Shown one piece after another: positions 55,027-63,794 of a stretch of DNA of 64,000 nt. The DNA is taken from contig NZ_AP027266.1 of assembly GCF_036322625.1 (NCBI RefSeq), positions 65,001-129,000 of the forward strand. Reading direction: 5' to 3'. Positions within the stretch are counted from its first letter, which is position 1; every line of letters begins with the position of its first letter. A program made the translations under genes and the position numbers. The notes beneath the pieces are model-generated. The model was not told the DNA's origin, did no database searches, and worked only from the letters and a program-made list of their open reading frames with translations. This stretch comes from Roseicyclus marinus. Its GTDB lineage: Bacteria; Pseudomonadota; Alphaproteobacteria; Rhodobacterales; Rhodobacteraceae.

Positions 55027-56016
55027 TCAGGCGGCTTTCAGCCGGGCGCGGTCGTGGGGCGCGTGCCAGTCGATCACCGGGTTGATGGGCACGATCCGGT
55101 GCGGGTTTATGCTGTCGTGGCTGTAATGGTAGTGGCGCACGATGTGGTCGAAGTTGATCGTGCCCGCCACACCCGGCCATTGATAAAGCTCGCGGGCATA
55201 GGCCCAGAGGTTGGGGTAATCCACGATCCGGCTGCGGTTGCATTTGAAATGCAGGTGATAGACCGCATCGAAGCGCACGAGCGTGGTGAAGAGCCGCCAA
55301 TCGGCCTCGGTCACGCGGTCGCCCGCGAGGTAGCGGTTTTCGCTGAGCAGGTCTTCGAGCCAGTCGAGCGCGTCGAACAGCGCATGGACCGCCCCGTCAT
55401 AGGCCGATTGCGTCGTGGCGAAGCCCGCCTTGTAGACGCCGTTGTTCACCGCGTCATAGACGCGCGCATTGATCGCATCGATCCGGTCGCGCAGGGCTGC
55501 CGGGTAGTAATCGTCGCGGTTGCCGGTCAGCCCGTCGAAGGCCGAATTGAACATGCGGATGATCTCGGCGCTTTCGTTGGAGACGATGGTGCCGGTTTTC
55601 CTGTCCCACAGGACGGGCACGGTCACGCGGGTCGTGGCCTGCGGGTCGGCGCGTTGGTAGATCTCGCGCAGGTAGCGGCTGCCGAACAAGAGATCGCCGG
55701 TCGCGCCATGGTCGTCGGTGTGAAATGTCCAGCCGTCCGACAGCATGTCGGGATGGACGACCGACACGTCGATGTGACCCTCAAGCCCCTTGAGGCTGCG
55801 AAAGATCATGGCCCGGTTTGCCCATGGGCAGGCATCGCTGACATAGAGATGGTAGCGCCCGCTTTCGGCCTTGTAGCCGCCCGTGCCGCTGGGCCCCGGC
55901 GCGCCATCGGCGGTCACCCAGTTGCGAAAGCGGCTTTCCTGACGCTGGAAGGCGCCGCCGCTGGACTTGGTGTCATACCATTGGTCATGCCAGTCGCCGT
56001 CGATCAACAGGCCCAT
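55027..56016 (-). CDS. glutathionyl-hydroquinone reductase (YqjG/ECM4-type GST)
   Basis: A 329-residue xi-class glutathione transferase. The catalytic cysteine is in VSDACPWANRAM (Cys63). Family blocks WDRKTGTIVSNESAEIIRMFN and GVYKAGFATTQSAYD are present, and the C-terminal helices have LFTTLVRFDAVYHLHFKCN. It reduces glutathionyl-hydroquinones to hydroquinones. AAGGAGG precedes the ATG at 56016. Confidence 0.93.
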   Translation of the reverse strand: MGLLIDGDWHDQWYDTKSSGGAFQRQESRFRNWVTADGAPGPSGTGGYKAESGRYHLYVSDACPWANRAMIFRSLKGLEGHIDVSVVHPDMLSDGWTFHTDDHGATGDLLFGSRYLREIYQRADPQATTRVTVPVLWDRKTGTIVSNESAEIIRMFNSAFDGLTGNRDDYYPAALRDRIDAINARVYDAVNNGVYKAGFATTQSAYDGAVHALFDALDWLEDLLSENRYLAGDRVTEADWRLFTTLVRFDAVYHLHFKCNRSRIVDYPNLWAYARELYQWPGVAGTINFDHIVRHYHYSHDSINPHRIVPINPVIDWHAPHDRARLKAA

Positions 56017-56127
56017 GTCGCGCCCTCCTTTTCCATCCCCCTGCAAGGTATGGGAGGGGGCGGGCGCATGTAACCGGACCCTGCGCAGACCCGCCCCCGC
56101 AGGGGCGCACATGTCGAGCACAAGGGA

Positions 56128-56700
56128 TCAGGGAGCCGCGCGGTGCCGGGCGCGGAAGCTTTCCACCTTGGCCCGGTTGCCGCAGCGCGCCATGGAACAC
56201 CAGCGCCGCCCGGGCCCGCGCCCATGGTCGAGAAACAGATGGGTGCAGCGACCGCATTCCGGCAAGCGGTCCAGATCCGTGCGTTGCATGAGGTCGAAGA
56301 GCGCCAGCGCAAGGTGATCGTAGAGCCCGCCCAAGGGGCCGGGCATGAGGTGAACCCCCTTGGCCCCAAGGGCGAAGGAGGCGTCCTGCACCGCCGATTT
56401 GATCGCCGCCTCGAGCGTCAGGGCCTCTTCGCGGCCGGGGCGGCGCCCGGCGGCCATGGCCGACAGGACGGCATGGCCCGCCTCGCGCAGGCCCTTGATC
56501 GCGGTCATCTGACCGGGGCCGGGCGGGGGCAGGCCGCGCGGCACGAAACCCGCATCCTCGAGGATCGCGATGAATTCCGCCCCGTCGGCAAAGCTGTCGT
56601 GCTTGCGCGTCTTGCCGTCATCCGTGACGGTGTTGAGGAAAGCGAGGGCCGGATGGCCGGGGGTCATGCCGGAAACCTTGATCGTCTGCATCCTGTCCAC
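56128..56700 (-). CDS. CGNR zinc-finger (ABATE-domain) regulator-like protein
   Basis: A 190-residue protein. The N-terminal ABATE-like domain (HPALAFLNTVTDD) is followed by a C-terminal CGNR zinc finger: two cysteines in ECGRC and two in WCSMARCGNRAKVESFRARHR. Such proteins are predicted stress-related transcription regulators. No target is evident. It lies 111 bp upstream of the hydroquinone reductase gene in the same orientation. Confidence 0.88.
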   Translation of the reverse strand: MDRMQTIKVSGMTPGHPALAFLNTVTDDGKTRKHDSFADGAEFIAILEDAGFVPRGLPPPGPGQMTAIKGLREAGHAVLSAMAAGRRPGREEALTLEAAIKSAVQDASFALGAKGVHLMPGPLGGLYDHLALALFDLMQRTDLDRLPECGRCTHLFLDHGRGPGRRWCSMARCGNRAKVESFRARHRAAP

Positions 56701-56857
56701 GGGCCCGCCATCATGATGTCACGATGCGGGTTTACGGGCCTGTCGTCCAGAGGCGGCTGTGGCCGCACTGTGACGGATGCAGGTGCAGCATATTCAAATC
56801 ATTGACCTAATCGGGATTTGCGCCACTTTCACAGCAAGTTGATCGGAAGGACGGGCC

Positions 56858-57208
56858 ATGTCTGAATTTCTCCCCAAGGCCGTGCGCGACGAACTGGCCA
56901 CAGCGCAAAGGCAGGCACGCCGCCGCCGTGCGACGCGCGTGGTCCATGTGGGCGACGAGGCCTATCCGATCCTCGAGATGACCGAACGGGGCTTCTGCGT
57001 CGATGCCGAGGATGCGCCGCATCTGCGCGGGTTGATCGACATCTATGACGGTCCCCGGCATCTCTACCAGGCGCTGATCGTCGCCTCGGAACAGGATGGC
57101 GACCTGATGCGCTACGAGTTCAAGCGCAACACCGCCGCCCAGACGCGCGCCCCCGTCGATTTCGAAACGCCGGGCGATGTCGTGGCGGGTTTCCTGCCCT
57201 CGGCCTGA
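56858..57208 (+). CDS. conserved hypothetical protein
   Basis: A 116-residue soluble protein with a basic N-terminal segment (AQRQARRRRATRVVHVG), a beta-rich middle (YPILEMTERGFCVDAEDAPHLRGLIDIYDG) and DLMRYEFKRNT. The strand pattern and basic start faintly recall PilZ-like folds, but I cannot confirm this. The gene has normal host composition and a GGAAGGACGGGCC ribosome site. Confidence 0.65.
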   Translation: MSEFLPKAVRDELATAQRQARRRRATRVVHVGDEAYPILEMTERGFCVDAEDAPHLRGLIDIYDGPRHLYQALIVASEQDGDLMRYEFKRNTAAQTRAPVDFETPGDVVAGFLPSA

Positions 57209-57361
57209 GCGCCGAGAGGATTTCCTGCAGCCGGGCTGACTTGCGCAAGAAACCTGCGCAGATACCGGGGAAGCTTGCGAAGATTGCGACCGATCTGCGC
57301 GGGAAGGGGCCTATCCTTCCCGCCAGTCGCCCTTTTCGCATTCCGGCCCGGAGATCCTGTC

Positions 57362-58363
57362 ATGATCCAGACCCCCTATCTGTTGTTCCTGGGCGACGCG
57401 CCCGACCAATTGGCCGCCAAGGTCGCCCAAGGCATCCGCGATTGGCGGCCCGACAACGCGGTGGGCCAGTTCCGGATGGAGGGCTGCCGCGCCGATGTGC
57501 GCCTGCCCGACATGGATCTGGCGGCGGCCAAGGCGGCGGGGGCCAAGACGCTGGTGATCGGCGTGGCCAACCGGGGCGGCGTGATCTCGGCCGCGTGGAA
57601 AAAGGTGCTGGTTCAGGCGCTGGAGGAGGGGTTCGACCTTGCCTCGGGCCTGCACAACCTCTTGCGCGACGAGGCGGATCTGGTGGCCGTGGCACAGGCC
57701 ACGGGCCGCAGCCTGCATGATGTGCGGGTCCCGAGCGTGCCCTATCCCATCGCCAATGGCGTCAAGCGGTCGGGCAAGCGCTGCCTGACCATCGGGACGG
57801 ATTGTTCGGTCGGCAAGATGTACACCTCGCTCGCCGTCGATGCCGAGATGAAGGCGCGGAGGCTGAAATCGAGCTTCCGCGCGACGGGGCAGACCGGGAT
57901 CCTCGTCACCGGGAACGGCGTGCCGCTGGATGCGGTGATCGCGGATTTCATGGCCGGGTCCATCGAATGGCTGACGCCCGACAACGAGGCCGATCACTGG
58001 GATCATATCGAGGGGCAGGGCAGCCTGTTCCATGTCTCCTATTCCGGGGTGACCATGGCGCTCATCCATGGTGGCCAGCCCGATGCGCTGATCCTGTGCC
58101 ACGAACCCACGCGGGCGCATATGCGTGGCCTGCCGGGCTATGATCTGCCGTCGCTCGAGGCCTTGCGCGACATGGCATTGCCCATCGCGCGGATCGCCAA
58201 CCCGGCCTGCCAGGTGGTGGGCGTGTCGATCAACACCTCCGCCATGGGCGAGGACGAGGCCTTGAGCTATCTGGAGGCCACGGAAAAGCGGCTGGGCCTG
58301 CCCGCCTGCGACCCGTTCCGGCAGGGTGCGGCCAAGCTGGCGGATGCGCTGGACGCGATCTGA
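57362..58363 (+). CDS. dgcN: D-glutamate N-acetyltransferase DgcN (DUF1611 family)
   Basis: A 333-residue DUF1611 protein. The N-terminal domain starts YLLFLGDAPDQLAAKVAQGI. The P-loop-like segment TIGTDCSVGKMYTSLAVDAE opens the C-terminal domain, followed by FRATGQTGILVTGNGVPLDA and LCHEPTRAHMRGLPGYDLPS. Recent work assigns DgcN to acetyl transfer to D-glutamate in a D-Glu catabolic route with DgcA; the adjacent dgcA supports that call. The ATG at 57362 fits the family start. Confidence 0.85.
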   Translation: MIQTPYLLFLGDAPDQLAAKVAQGIRDWRPDNAVGQFRMEGCRADVRLPDMDLAAAKAAGAKTLVIGVANRGGVISAAWKKVLVQALEEGFDLASGLHNLLRDEADLVAVAQATGRSLHDVRVPSVPYPIANGVKRSGKRCLTIGTDCSVGKMYTSLAVDAEMKARRLKSSFRATGQTGILVTGNGVPLDAVIADFMAGSIEWLTPDNEADHWDHIEGQGSLFHVSYSGVTMALIHGGQPDALILCHEPTRAHMRGLPGYDLPSLEALRDMALPIARIANPACQVVGVSINTSAMGEDEALSYLEATEKRLGLPACDPFRQGAAKLADALDAI

Positions 58364-58397
58364 GGCGTCGTGCCGGTGGCGGTTTCGGGAGCCTCCG

Positions 58398-58425
58398 GCG
58401 GGAGTTTTTCGGCCAAGATGAAGGG
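58398..58425 (-). repeat. CTTCATCTT/GCCGGAGG repeat, short copy C
   Basis: Read on the minus strand: CTTCATCTTGGCCGAAAAAC, then TCCCGCCGGAGGC. It shares the CTTCATCTT block and the following CTCC..CCGG element with copies at 25191-25250 and 48207-48268. It lies between dgcN and dgcA. Confidence 0.5.
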
Positions 58426-58434
58426 GAAGGCAGC

Positions 58435-59397
58435 ATGTTGCAGGTGACGTGGGACAGGTTCCGGCTGGCGCAGGTGTTCACCATCAGCCGTGGCTCGCGG
58501 ACCGAGGCGCAGGTGCTGACCGTGACCGTGACGCGTGAAGGCGTGACGGGGCGCGGCGAATGCGTGCCCTATGCGCGCTACGGCGAGACGCTCGAGAGTG
58601 TCGCGGCCCAGATCGCGGCTTTGCCCGAGGATATCGGTCGCGCCGATCTGCAAGCGGCCCTGCCGGCCGGGGCGGCGCGCAACGCGGTCGATTGCGCGCT
58701 GTGGGATTGGGAGGCGAAGCGCGCCGGGCGCCGGGTTTGGGAGCTGGCCGGATTGGCGGCGCCGGGGCCCCTGGTCACGGCCTATACGCTGTCGCTCGAT
58801 ACGCCCGAAGCCATGCGCGCGGCCGCCGCAGCACAGGCCCATCGCCCGCTTCTGAAGATCAAGCTCGGCACGCCTGATGACATGCCCCGGCTCGAGGCAG
58901 TGCGGGCGGGCGCGCCCGACGCGCGGATCATCGTCGATGCGAACGAGGGCTGGAGCGCGGAGGTTTATGCCGATCTTGCCCCGCATCTCTTGCGGCTGGG
59001 GGTGGAGATGGTGGAACAGCCCCTGCCCGCCGGGTCCGATGACATGCTGGCCGAGATCGCGCGGCCGCTGCCCGTCTGCGCCGATGAAAGCTGCCATGAC
59101 CGTGACAGCCTGCCGGAGCTCAAGGGCAAATACGACATGGTCAACATCAAGCTCGACAAGACCGGTGGCCTGACCGAAGCCTTGGCGCTGCGGGTCGAGG
59201 CCGAGGCGGCGGGCCATGGCGTCATGGTCGGCTGCATGGTGGGATCCTCGCTGGCCATGGCACCGGCCGTGCTGGTGGCCCAGGGCGTGGCGATCGTGGA
59301 CCTTGACGGGCCGCTTTTGCTGGCAGAAGACCGGGCGGTGCCTTTGGATTATGACGCCGCGGGCGTGCACCCGCCGCGGCCCGAACTTTGGGGATGA
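58435..59397 (+). CDS. dgcA: N-acetyl-D-glutamate racemase DgcA (enolase superfamily)
   Basis: A 320-residue enolase-superfamily enzyme of the dipeptide-epimerase subgroup. Catalytic and metal residues are visible in order: KxK in LLKIKLG, Asp in IIVDANEGW, Glu in VEQPLPAG, Asp in VCADESCHD and the second Lys in NIKLDKTGG. It was first described as an L-Ala-D/L-Glu epimerase-like family; with dgcN adjacent, the D-Glu route (N-acetyl-D-Glu to N-acetyl-L-Glu) is more likely. The two activities are hard to separate by sequence alone. Confidence 0.85.
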   Translation: MLQVTWDRFRLAQVFTISRGSRTEAQVLTVTVTREGVTGRGECVPYARYGETLESVAAQIAALPEDIGRADLQAALPAGAARNAVDCALWDWEAKRAGRRVWELAGLAAPGPLVTAYTLSLDTPEAMRAAAAAQAHRPLLKIKLGTPDDMPRLEAVRAGAPDARIIVDANEGWSAEVYADLAPHLLRLGVEMVEQPLPAGSDDMLAEIARPLPVCADESCHDRDSLPELKGKYDMVNIKLDKTGGLTEALALRVEAEAAGHGVMVGCMVGSSLAMAPAVLVAQGVAIVDLDGPLLLAEDRAVPLDYDAAGVHPPRPELWG

Positions 59398-59404
59398 GCC
59401 TGTG

Positions 59405-60259
59405 ATGACCCGCACCGTCTATGTGAACGGAGAATACCTGCCCGAGGATCAGGCGAAGGTGTCGGTCTTTGACCGCGGTTTCCTGTTCGCCGATGGCGTC
59501 TACGAGGTGACGAGCGTTCTGGGCGGCAAGCTGATCGATTTCGCGGGCCATGCCAAACGGTTGCAGCGGTCGCTTGACGAATTGCAGATGGCCAATCCCG
59601 TGACAGAGGACGAACTGCTGGAGATCCACCGCGAATTGGTGCGGGCGAACGGGATCGAGGATGGTCTGGTCTATCTCCAGATCACGCGGGGGGCGGCGGA
59701 TCGCGATTTCGCCTATCCCAAGGAGGCCACGCCCACGATCGTCCTGTTCACCCAGGCCAAGCCCGGATTGGCCGACAGCCCGCTGGCCAAGACGGGGATG
59801 AAGGTGATTTCCATCGAGGATCAGCGCTGGGGCCGCCGCGACATCAAGACCGTGCAGCTTTTGTACCCGTCGATGGGCAAGATGATGGCCAAGGCGGCAG
59901 GTGCCGATGACGCCTGGATGGTCGAGGATGGCCATGTGACCGAGGGCACGTCGAACAACGCCTATATCGTCAAGGGCAACACCATCGTCACGCGCCATCT
60001 GGGCACCGAGATCCTGCACGGGATCACGCGGGCGGCCGTGCTGCGGTTCGCGCGCGAGGCGCAGATGGTGGTCGAGGAGCGCCCCTTTACCATCGAGGAG
60101 GCCAAGGCGGCGGACGAGGCCTTCATCACCTCGGCCTCGGCTTTCGTCATGCCGGTGGTGGAGATGGATGGGCAGCCCATCGGATCGGGCACGCCCGGCC
60201 GCGTGACGGCACGGCTGCGCGAGATCTATCTCGACGAGATGCGCAAGGCGGCGGTGTAA
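59405..60259 (+). CDS. D-amino-acid aminotransferase (class IV PLP enzyme)
   Basis: A 284-residue fold-type IV transaminase. The start MTRTVYVNGEYLPEDQAKVS and DRGFLFADGVYEVTSV are typical of D-alanine aminotransferases. The PLP-lysine region RDIKTVQLLYPSMGK and phosphate-binding EDGHVTEGTSNNAYIVKG follow. It can pass amino groups from D-amino acids such as D-Ala to 2-oxoglutarate, giving D-Glu for DgcN. It starts 7 bp after the dgcA stop. Confidence 0.9.
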   Translation: MTRTVYVNGEYLPEDQAKVSVFDRGFLFADGVYEVTSVLGGKLIDFAGHAKRLQRSLDELQMANPVTEDELLEIHRELVRANGIEDGLVYLQITRGAADRDFAYPKEATPTIVLFTQAKPGLADSPLAKTGMKVISIEDQRWGRRDIKTVQLLYPSMGKMMAKAAGADDAWMVEDGHVTEGTSNNAYIVKGNTIVTRHLGTEILHGITRAAVLRFAREAQMVVEERPFTIEEAKAADEAFITSASAFVMPVVEMDGQPIGSGTPGRVTARLREIYLDEMRKAAV

Positions 60260-60290
60260 CCCGCCGCCCCTGCGGCGCGTTCGGCCAGCG

Positions 60291-61778
60291 TCAGACGAGC
60301 CGGATCGCGGCCAGAAGCTCGGGCGTGAGGGTTGCGCCGTTCAGAACGACATAGACCTGGTCGCCCAAGAGCACCTCGACCCCGGCGGGATCGGTGCTGG
60401 CGCGGACGGTCAGGGTCGGGGGCTGTTGCGGCAGGCCCTGGCCATCGACCGTGATGTCGAGCGCCAAACGGTCGGTCGCGGGATCGAAATCGGTGATCTG
60501 TGCGGGCGTGTCGGGCGTGCCGAACAGGGTGTTGATCGTGATGTCATCGGCCCCTTCGCCCCCGGTGATCGTGGCGTTCATGTCGCCGATGATCGTGTCG
60601 TCGCCGACGCCCCCGTCGATGACGGAGCCCGTCGCGGTGGTGGCATCGGGTGCGACGGCGGTGATGCTGTCATTGCCGGCAAAGCCGAAGATCGTGTCGC
60701 CGACCCCATCCGAGGTCATGGTGTCATTGCCCGCGCCGCCGACAAGGCTGTCATTGCCGAACAGGTCGGTGATGATGTCATTGCCATCGTCGCCCAGGAC
60801 GGTGTCATCGCCGAACCCGCCGACCAGCGTGTCGTCCCCCTCTTCGCCGCTCAGGCGGTCGTTGCCGGCGCCGCCTTGCAGGCGGTCGTTTTCCGCGCCG
60901 CCGAGCAGGGTGTCGACGCCGTCACCGCCGTCGAGGAAGTCATTCCCCGCGCCGCCGTTCAGGAGGTCGTCACCGTCATCGCCGAAGATGAGGTCGGAGC
61001 CGGTGCGCCCGAAGATCACGTCATCCCCGGTGCCGCCGCGCAGGCTGTCGTCGCCTTCCTCGCCGTCGAGCTCGTCGTTGCCGGCCCCGCCGAGCAGGCG
61101 GTCATTGCCGCCCCCACCCGTCAGGCGGTCGCCGCCGAGCCCGCCGAACACTTCGTCATCGCCAAGCCCGCCTGACAGCGTGTCATTGCCGTCGCCGCCG
61201 ATCAGGGTGTCGAGCCCGCCGCCACCCAAGAGGCTGTCGGCGCCGAAGCCGCCTTCGAGGCTGTCGTGGCCGCCGCCGCCGTTGAGCGTGTCGTCGCCGG
61301 TGCCGCCGAGCAGGCGGTCATCGCCAAGCCCGCCTTGCAGATTGTCGTTGCCGCCAGCGCCGAAGGCCACGACCGTGGTGTTCTGGGCGGTCGGGTCGAC
61401 CTCGAGTTCGTCGTCGCCTTCGCCCAGAAAGGCCAGAAGCGAGCCGCTTTCGAGCAGAACGGTATCATTGCCCGCGCCGCCGTTGACGGTGACATTGCCG
61501 TTGAGGATCGCCGCGCCGTCATCGCCGTCGCCGAGGTTGATGGTCAGATCGCGGGCGTTGAAGGAGCCGATCGTGTCATCGCCTTCGAGGGCATTGACCT
61601 GGGTGACATTCGGATCGCGCAGGATCAGCCGGTCGTCGTTGGGCGTCAGGTTGCGGATCGCGCCGGTATCTCTCGCCTCGGTGGTGTCGTCGTTGTCGTC
61701 GTCATCGCCGAGGATGAAGCTCAACCCGACGGCGGCAAGGACCAGCGGCAAGATTCCGAACAGCATCGCGACACCCAT
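60291..61778 (-). CDS. membrane-anchored RTX (haemolysin-type) calcium-binding repeat protein
   Basis: A 495-residue, strongly acidic protein. An N-terminal hydrophobic segment (MLFGILPLVLAAVGLSFIL) is followed by an Asp run (DDDDNDD), then about twenty nonapeptide repeats of GGxGxDxLx type (roughly residues 90-400), which bind calcium and form beta-rolls. The C-terminal region (FDPATDRLALDI) resembles tails of type I secreted proteins. The N-terminal anchor is unusual for a type I substrate, so the protein may stay in the membrane. No type I export genes are adjacent. Confidence 0.85.
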   Translation of the reverse strand: MGVAMLFGILPLVLAAVGLSFILGDDDDNDDTTEARDTGAIRNLTPNDDRLILRDPNVTQVNALEGDDTIGSFNARDLTINLGDGDDGAAILNGNVTVNGGAGNDTVLLESGSLLAFLGEGDDELEVDPTAQNTTVVAFGAGGNDNLQGGLGDDRLLGGTGDDTLNGGGGHDSLEGGFGADSLLGGGGLDTLIGGDGNDTLSGGLGDDEVFGGLGGDRLTGGGGNDRLLGGAGNDELDGEEGDDSLRGGTGDDVIFGRTGSDLIFGDDGDDLLNGGAGNDFLDGGDGVDTLLGGAENDRLQGGAGNDRLSGEEGDDTLVGGFGDDTVLGDDGNDIITDLFGNDSLVGGAGNDTMTSDGVGDTIFGFAGNDSITAVAPDATTATGSVIDGGVGDDTIIGDMNATITGGEGADDITINTLFGTPDTPAQITDFDPATDRLALDITVDGQGLPQQPPTLTVRASTDPAGVEVLLGDQVYVVLNGATLTPELLAAIRLV

Positions 61779-62024
61779 TCCATCGTTACACGAGCGATGC
61801 CGCGCGCTGCGACGGGCAGGGCCGACATCTGTTAACCAATGGGAAAGTGGGTGTCCAAGGCGGGGGTGAATGTCAAACTAAAGATAAAATTTCGGCATTT
61901 TTTGGTTAAGAAGACCTTTGTTTTTTCCGGCCTTTTTGAAAAATCTCCTAACGAATGGCGGGATTGTCCACGAATTGTAAACCGGGCTGATCTGGCGCCG
62001 GTTGGGGGTCGATCCGGGGTCGAA
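61779..62024. other. AT-rich intergenic region between the RTX gene and imuB
   Basis: This 246-bp gap separates two minus-strand genes. It contains an AT-rich stretch (about 61870-61960, with many TTTT and AAAA runs), the likely promoter of the RTX gene. No small gene or clear terminator was recognised. Confidence 0.5.
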
Positions 62025-63716
62025 TCAGGCGAAATCGCCCTGCGCGAACCAGCCGCCCGAGAGGGTCGCGCCATGGGCGAAGAAGAGCCAGAGCCGCGCC
62101 CCTTGGGTGGTCGTCACGCGCCAGTAGTCGCGCACGCCCGAGCGCCAGTTCGGATCGTCGAGCCACCATTCCGGCGCGATGCGTTCGGGGCCCTGGGCGA
62201 GCCGGATCTCGAAGTCGCGGCCGCGCCAGCGGAACCGCGCGGGCGGGTCGGGCGTGGCCGGCGCGGTGACGGGTTCGGGGCGGAAGAGCGTCAGGGGCCG
62301 GGGCCGCATGGGCGCGGGCCAGTCGGGCGCGGGCGCGCTGTAGGCGGCGGCCTGGGTCGATTGGGTCTTTTCGGGGATATGGCTGTCGGCGGGATGTTCG
62401 CGGGTGATCCGCTCGAGCCCCACGCGCGCGCCGATCCGGGCGATCAGGTCGTCGAGCGCCTGCCCGTCGGTGCGGTCCGTCCGCGCCTCGGCTGCGACGG
62501 CCCAGCCGCCCTTGTGGGTGGTGGCGTGCAGCGGTTCGGTGACCGGGGCCACGAGGCGCAGCACGTCGAAGCCGAAGCCCGCGTCCAGATCGCCCAGTTT
62601 CAGCTCGAAGAGCGGGCGCAGGCTGTCGGGGCGGTCGGTGGGACGGGCGAGGCCGATCTCGATCCGTTCGGTGCCGCCTTCGGCGCGCAGCAGGTCGAGC
62701 CGGAGCCTCCGCGCGCCGCGCCCACGGGCGCGGAGCTTGTCGCAGAGCGGCGGCAGCAGCCGGTCGAGACCGGCGAGGATATCGGCCTGAAGCCCGATCG
62801 GTTCGGGCAGGGACAGGCGGGTGGCGAAATGCAGCGGCGCACCGGCGGGCGAGATCGGTTCGGGCTCCACCCCCAGCGCCTGGTCGAGGCGACGCACGAG
62901 ATCCTGCCCGAAGCGGCGGGCGAGCCCTGCGCGCGGCATGCCCATCAGATCGCCGATCCGCCGGATCCCCAGCCGGGCGAGGCCCGCTGCCGTGTCGGGG
63001 GCGATGCGCAGCGCCGCGACGGGCAGGGGGGCGAGCGATTGGCGCAGGGCACCGGGGGGCGAGATGCGGGTTCCGTCCGCCGCGCCGGGGCCGGGCGAAG
63101 GCGCGGGTGCGGGCCCGCCCCGGACCCAGTGCCGTTTCTGGGCGCGCGAGCGGGTCGCCCGCGCCTCCTGGTCGATGGCGTCGCCGGTGCGGGCGGGCGT
63201 CATCCCACCGCCCTCGGCATGGCGGGCCAGCGCCCAGGCGGCCCCTGCGGTATCGGCGATGCCCGCGCGCACCGTCAGGCCCAGGTCGGCGCAATCGTCG
63301 TGGACCTGTTGGAACAGCGCCGTCTCTCCGCCGAAGAGATGGGCGCAGCCGGTCAGGTCGACCATCAGCGCCTCGGTTCCTTCTTCGGCGACCCAGGGGC
63401 TGAAGCGACCGGCCCAGCGGCGGAGGGCTGCCAGCGTCTGCGCCTCGCGCGGGGGATCGGCGGGGCGCGTGACGAGATCGGGGCAGAGCGTCAGCGCCTC
63501 GGCCAGGGGCTGGCCGCGCAGAAGGCCGCGCGCGCTGGCGGCAGGGGTCAGCGCGGTGAGGCGGCGCTGGTTGGCGGCCTCCCCCACCACGGCGAGCGGC
63601 ACTTCGGCCAGCGCGGGTTCATGGCGCAGCAGGCGTTCGGCGGCGAGCCGGGGAAACCACAGCGACAGGATGCGGCGGTTGACCGGCCGGGCGGGGCGGG
63701 GGGCATCGGGGTTCAT
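62025..63716 (-). CDS. imuB: ImuB, Y-family DNA polymerase-like mutasome protein
   Basis: A 563-residue protein. The N-terminal Y-polymerase-like domain (RILSLWFPRLAAERLLRHEP) lacks the catalytic acidic residues of active Y polymerases, as in ImuB. GLARLGIRRIGDLMGMPRAGLARRFG is the helix-hairpin-helix region, and the conserved C-terminus is WWLDDPNWRSGVRDYWRVTT. ImuB bridges DnaE2 and the beta clamp during SOS mutagenesis. A perfect LexA box lies 20 bp upstream of the ATG. imuA and dnaE2, usual neighbours, are not seen beside it. Confidence 0.92.
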   Translation of the reverse strand: MNPDAPRPARPVNRRILSLWFPRLAAERLLRHEPALAEVPLAVVGEAANQRRLTALTPAASARGLLRGQPLAEALTLCPDLVTRPADPPREAQTLAALRRWAGRFSPWVAEEGTEALMVDLTGCAHLFGGETALFQQVHDDCADLGLTVRAGIADTAGAAWALARHAEGGGMTPARTGDAIDQEARATRSRAQKRHWVRGGPAPAPSPGPGAADGTRISPPGALRQSLAPLPVAALRIAPDTAAGLARLGIRRIGDLMGMPRAGLARRFGQDLVRRLDQALGVEPEPISPAGAPLHFATRLSLPEPIGLQADILAGLDRLLPPLCDKLRARGRGARRLRLDLLRAEGGTERIEIGLARPTDRPDSLRPLFELKLGDLDAGFGFDVLRLVAPVTEPLHATTHKGGWAVAAEARTDRTDGQALDDLIARIGARVGLERITREHPADSHIPEKTQSTQAAAYSAPAPDWPAPMRPRPLTLFRPEPVTAPATPDPPARFRWRGRDFEIRLAQGPERIAPEWWLDDPNWRSGVRDYWRVTTTQGARLWLFFAHGATLSGGWFAQGDFA

Positions 63717-63735
63717 GATCCGGGGCGGGCAGCTT

Positions 63736-63750
63736 GTTCATGTTTTGTTC
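63736..63750. promoter_or_regulatory. LexA (SOS) box upstream of imuB
   Basis: GTTC-ATGTTTT-GTTC matches the alphaproteobacterial LexA operator GTTC-N7-GTTC exactly. It lies 20-34 bp before the imuB start, so it would overlap the imuB promoter. Confidence 0.88.
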
Positions 63751-63794
63751 CAAGGCTAGCCCGTGGCTGCGGCGGAGTCGAGTCCCGCAGGGGA

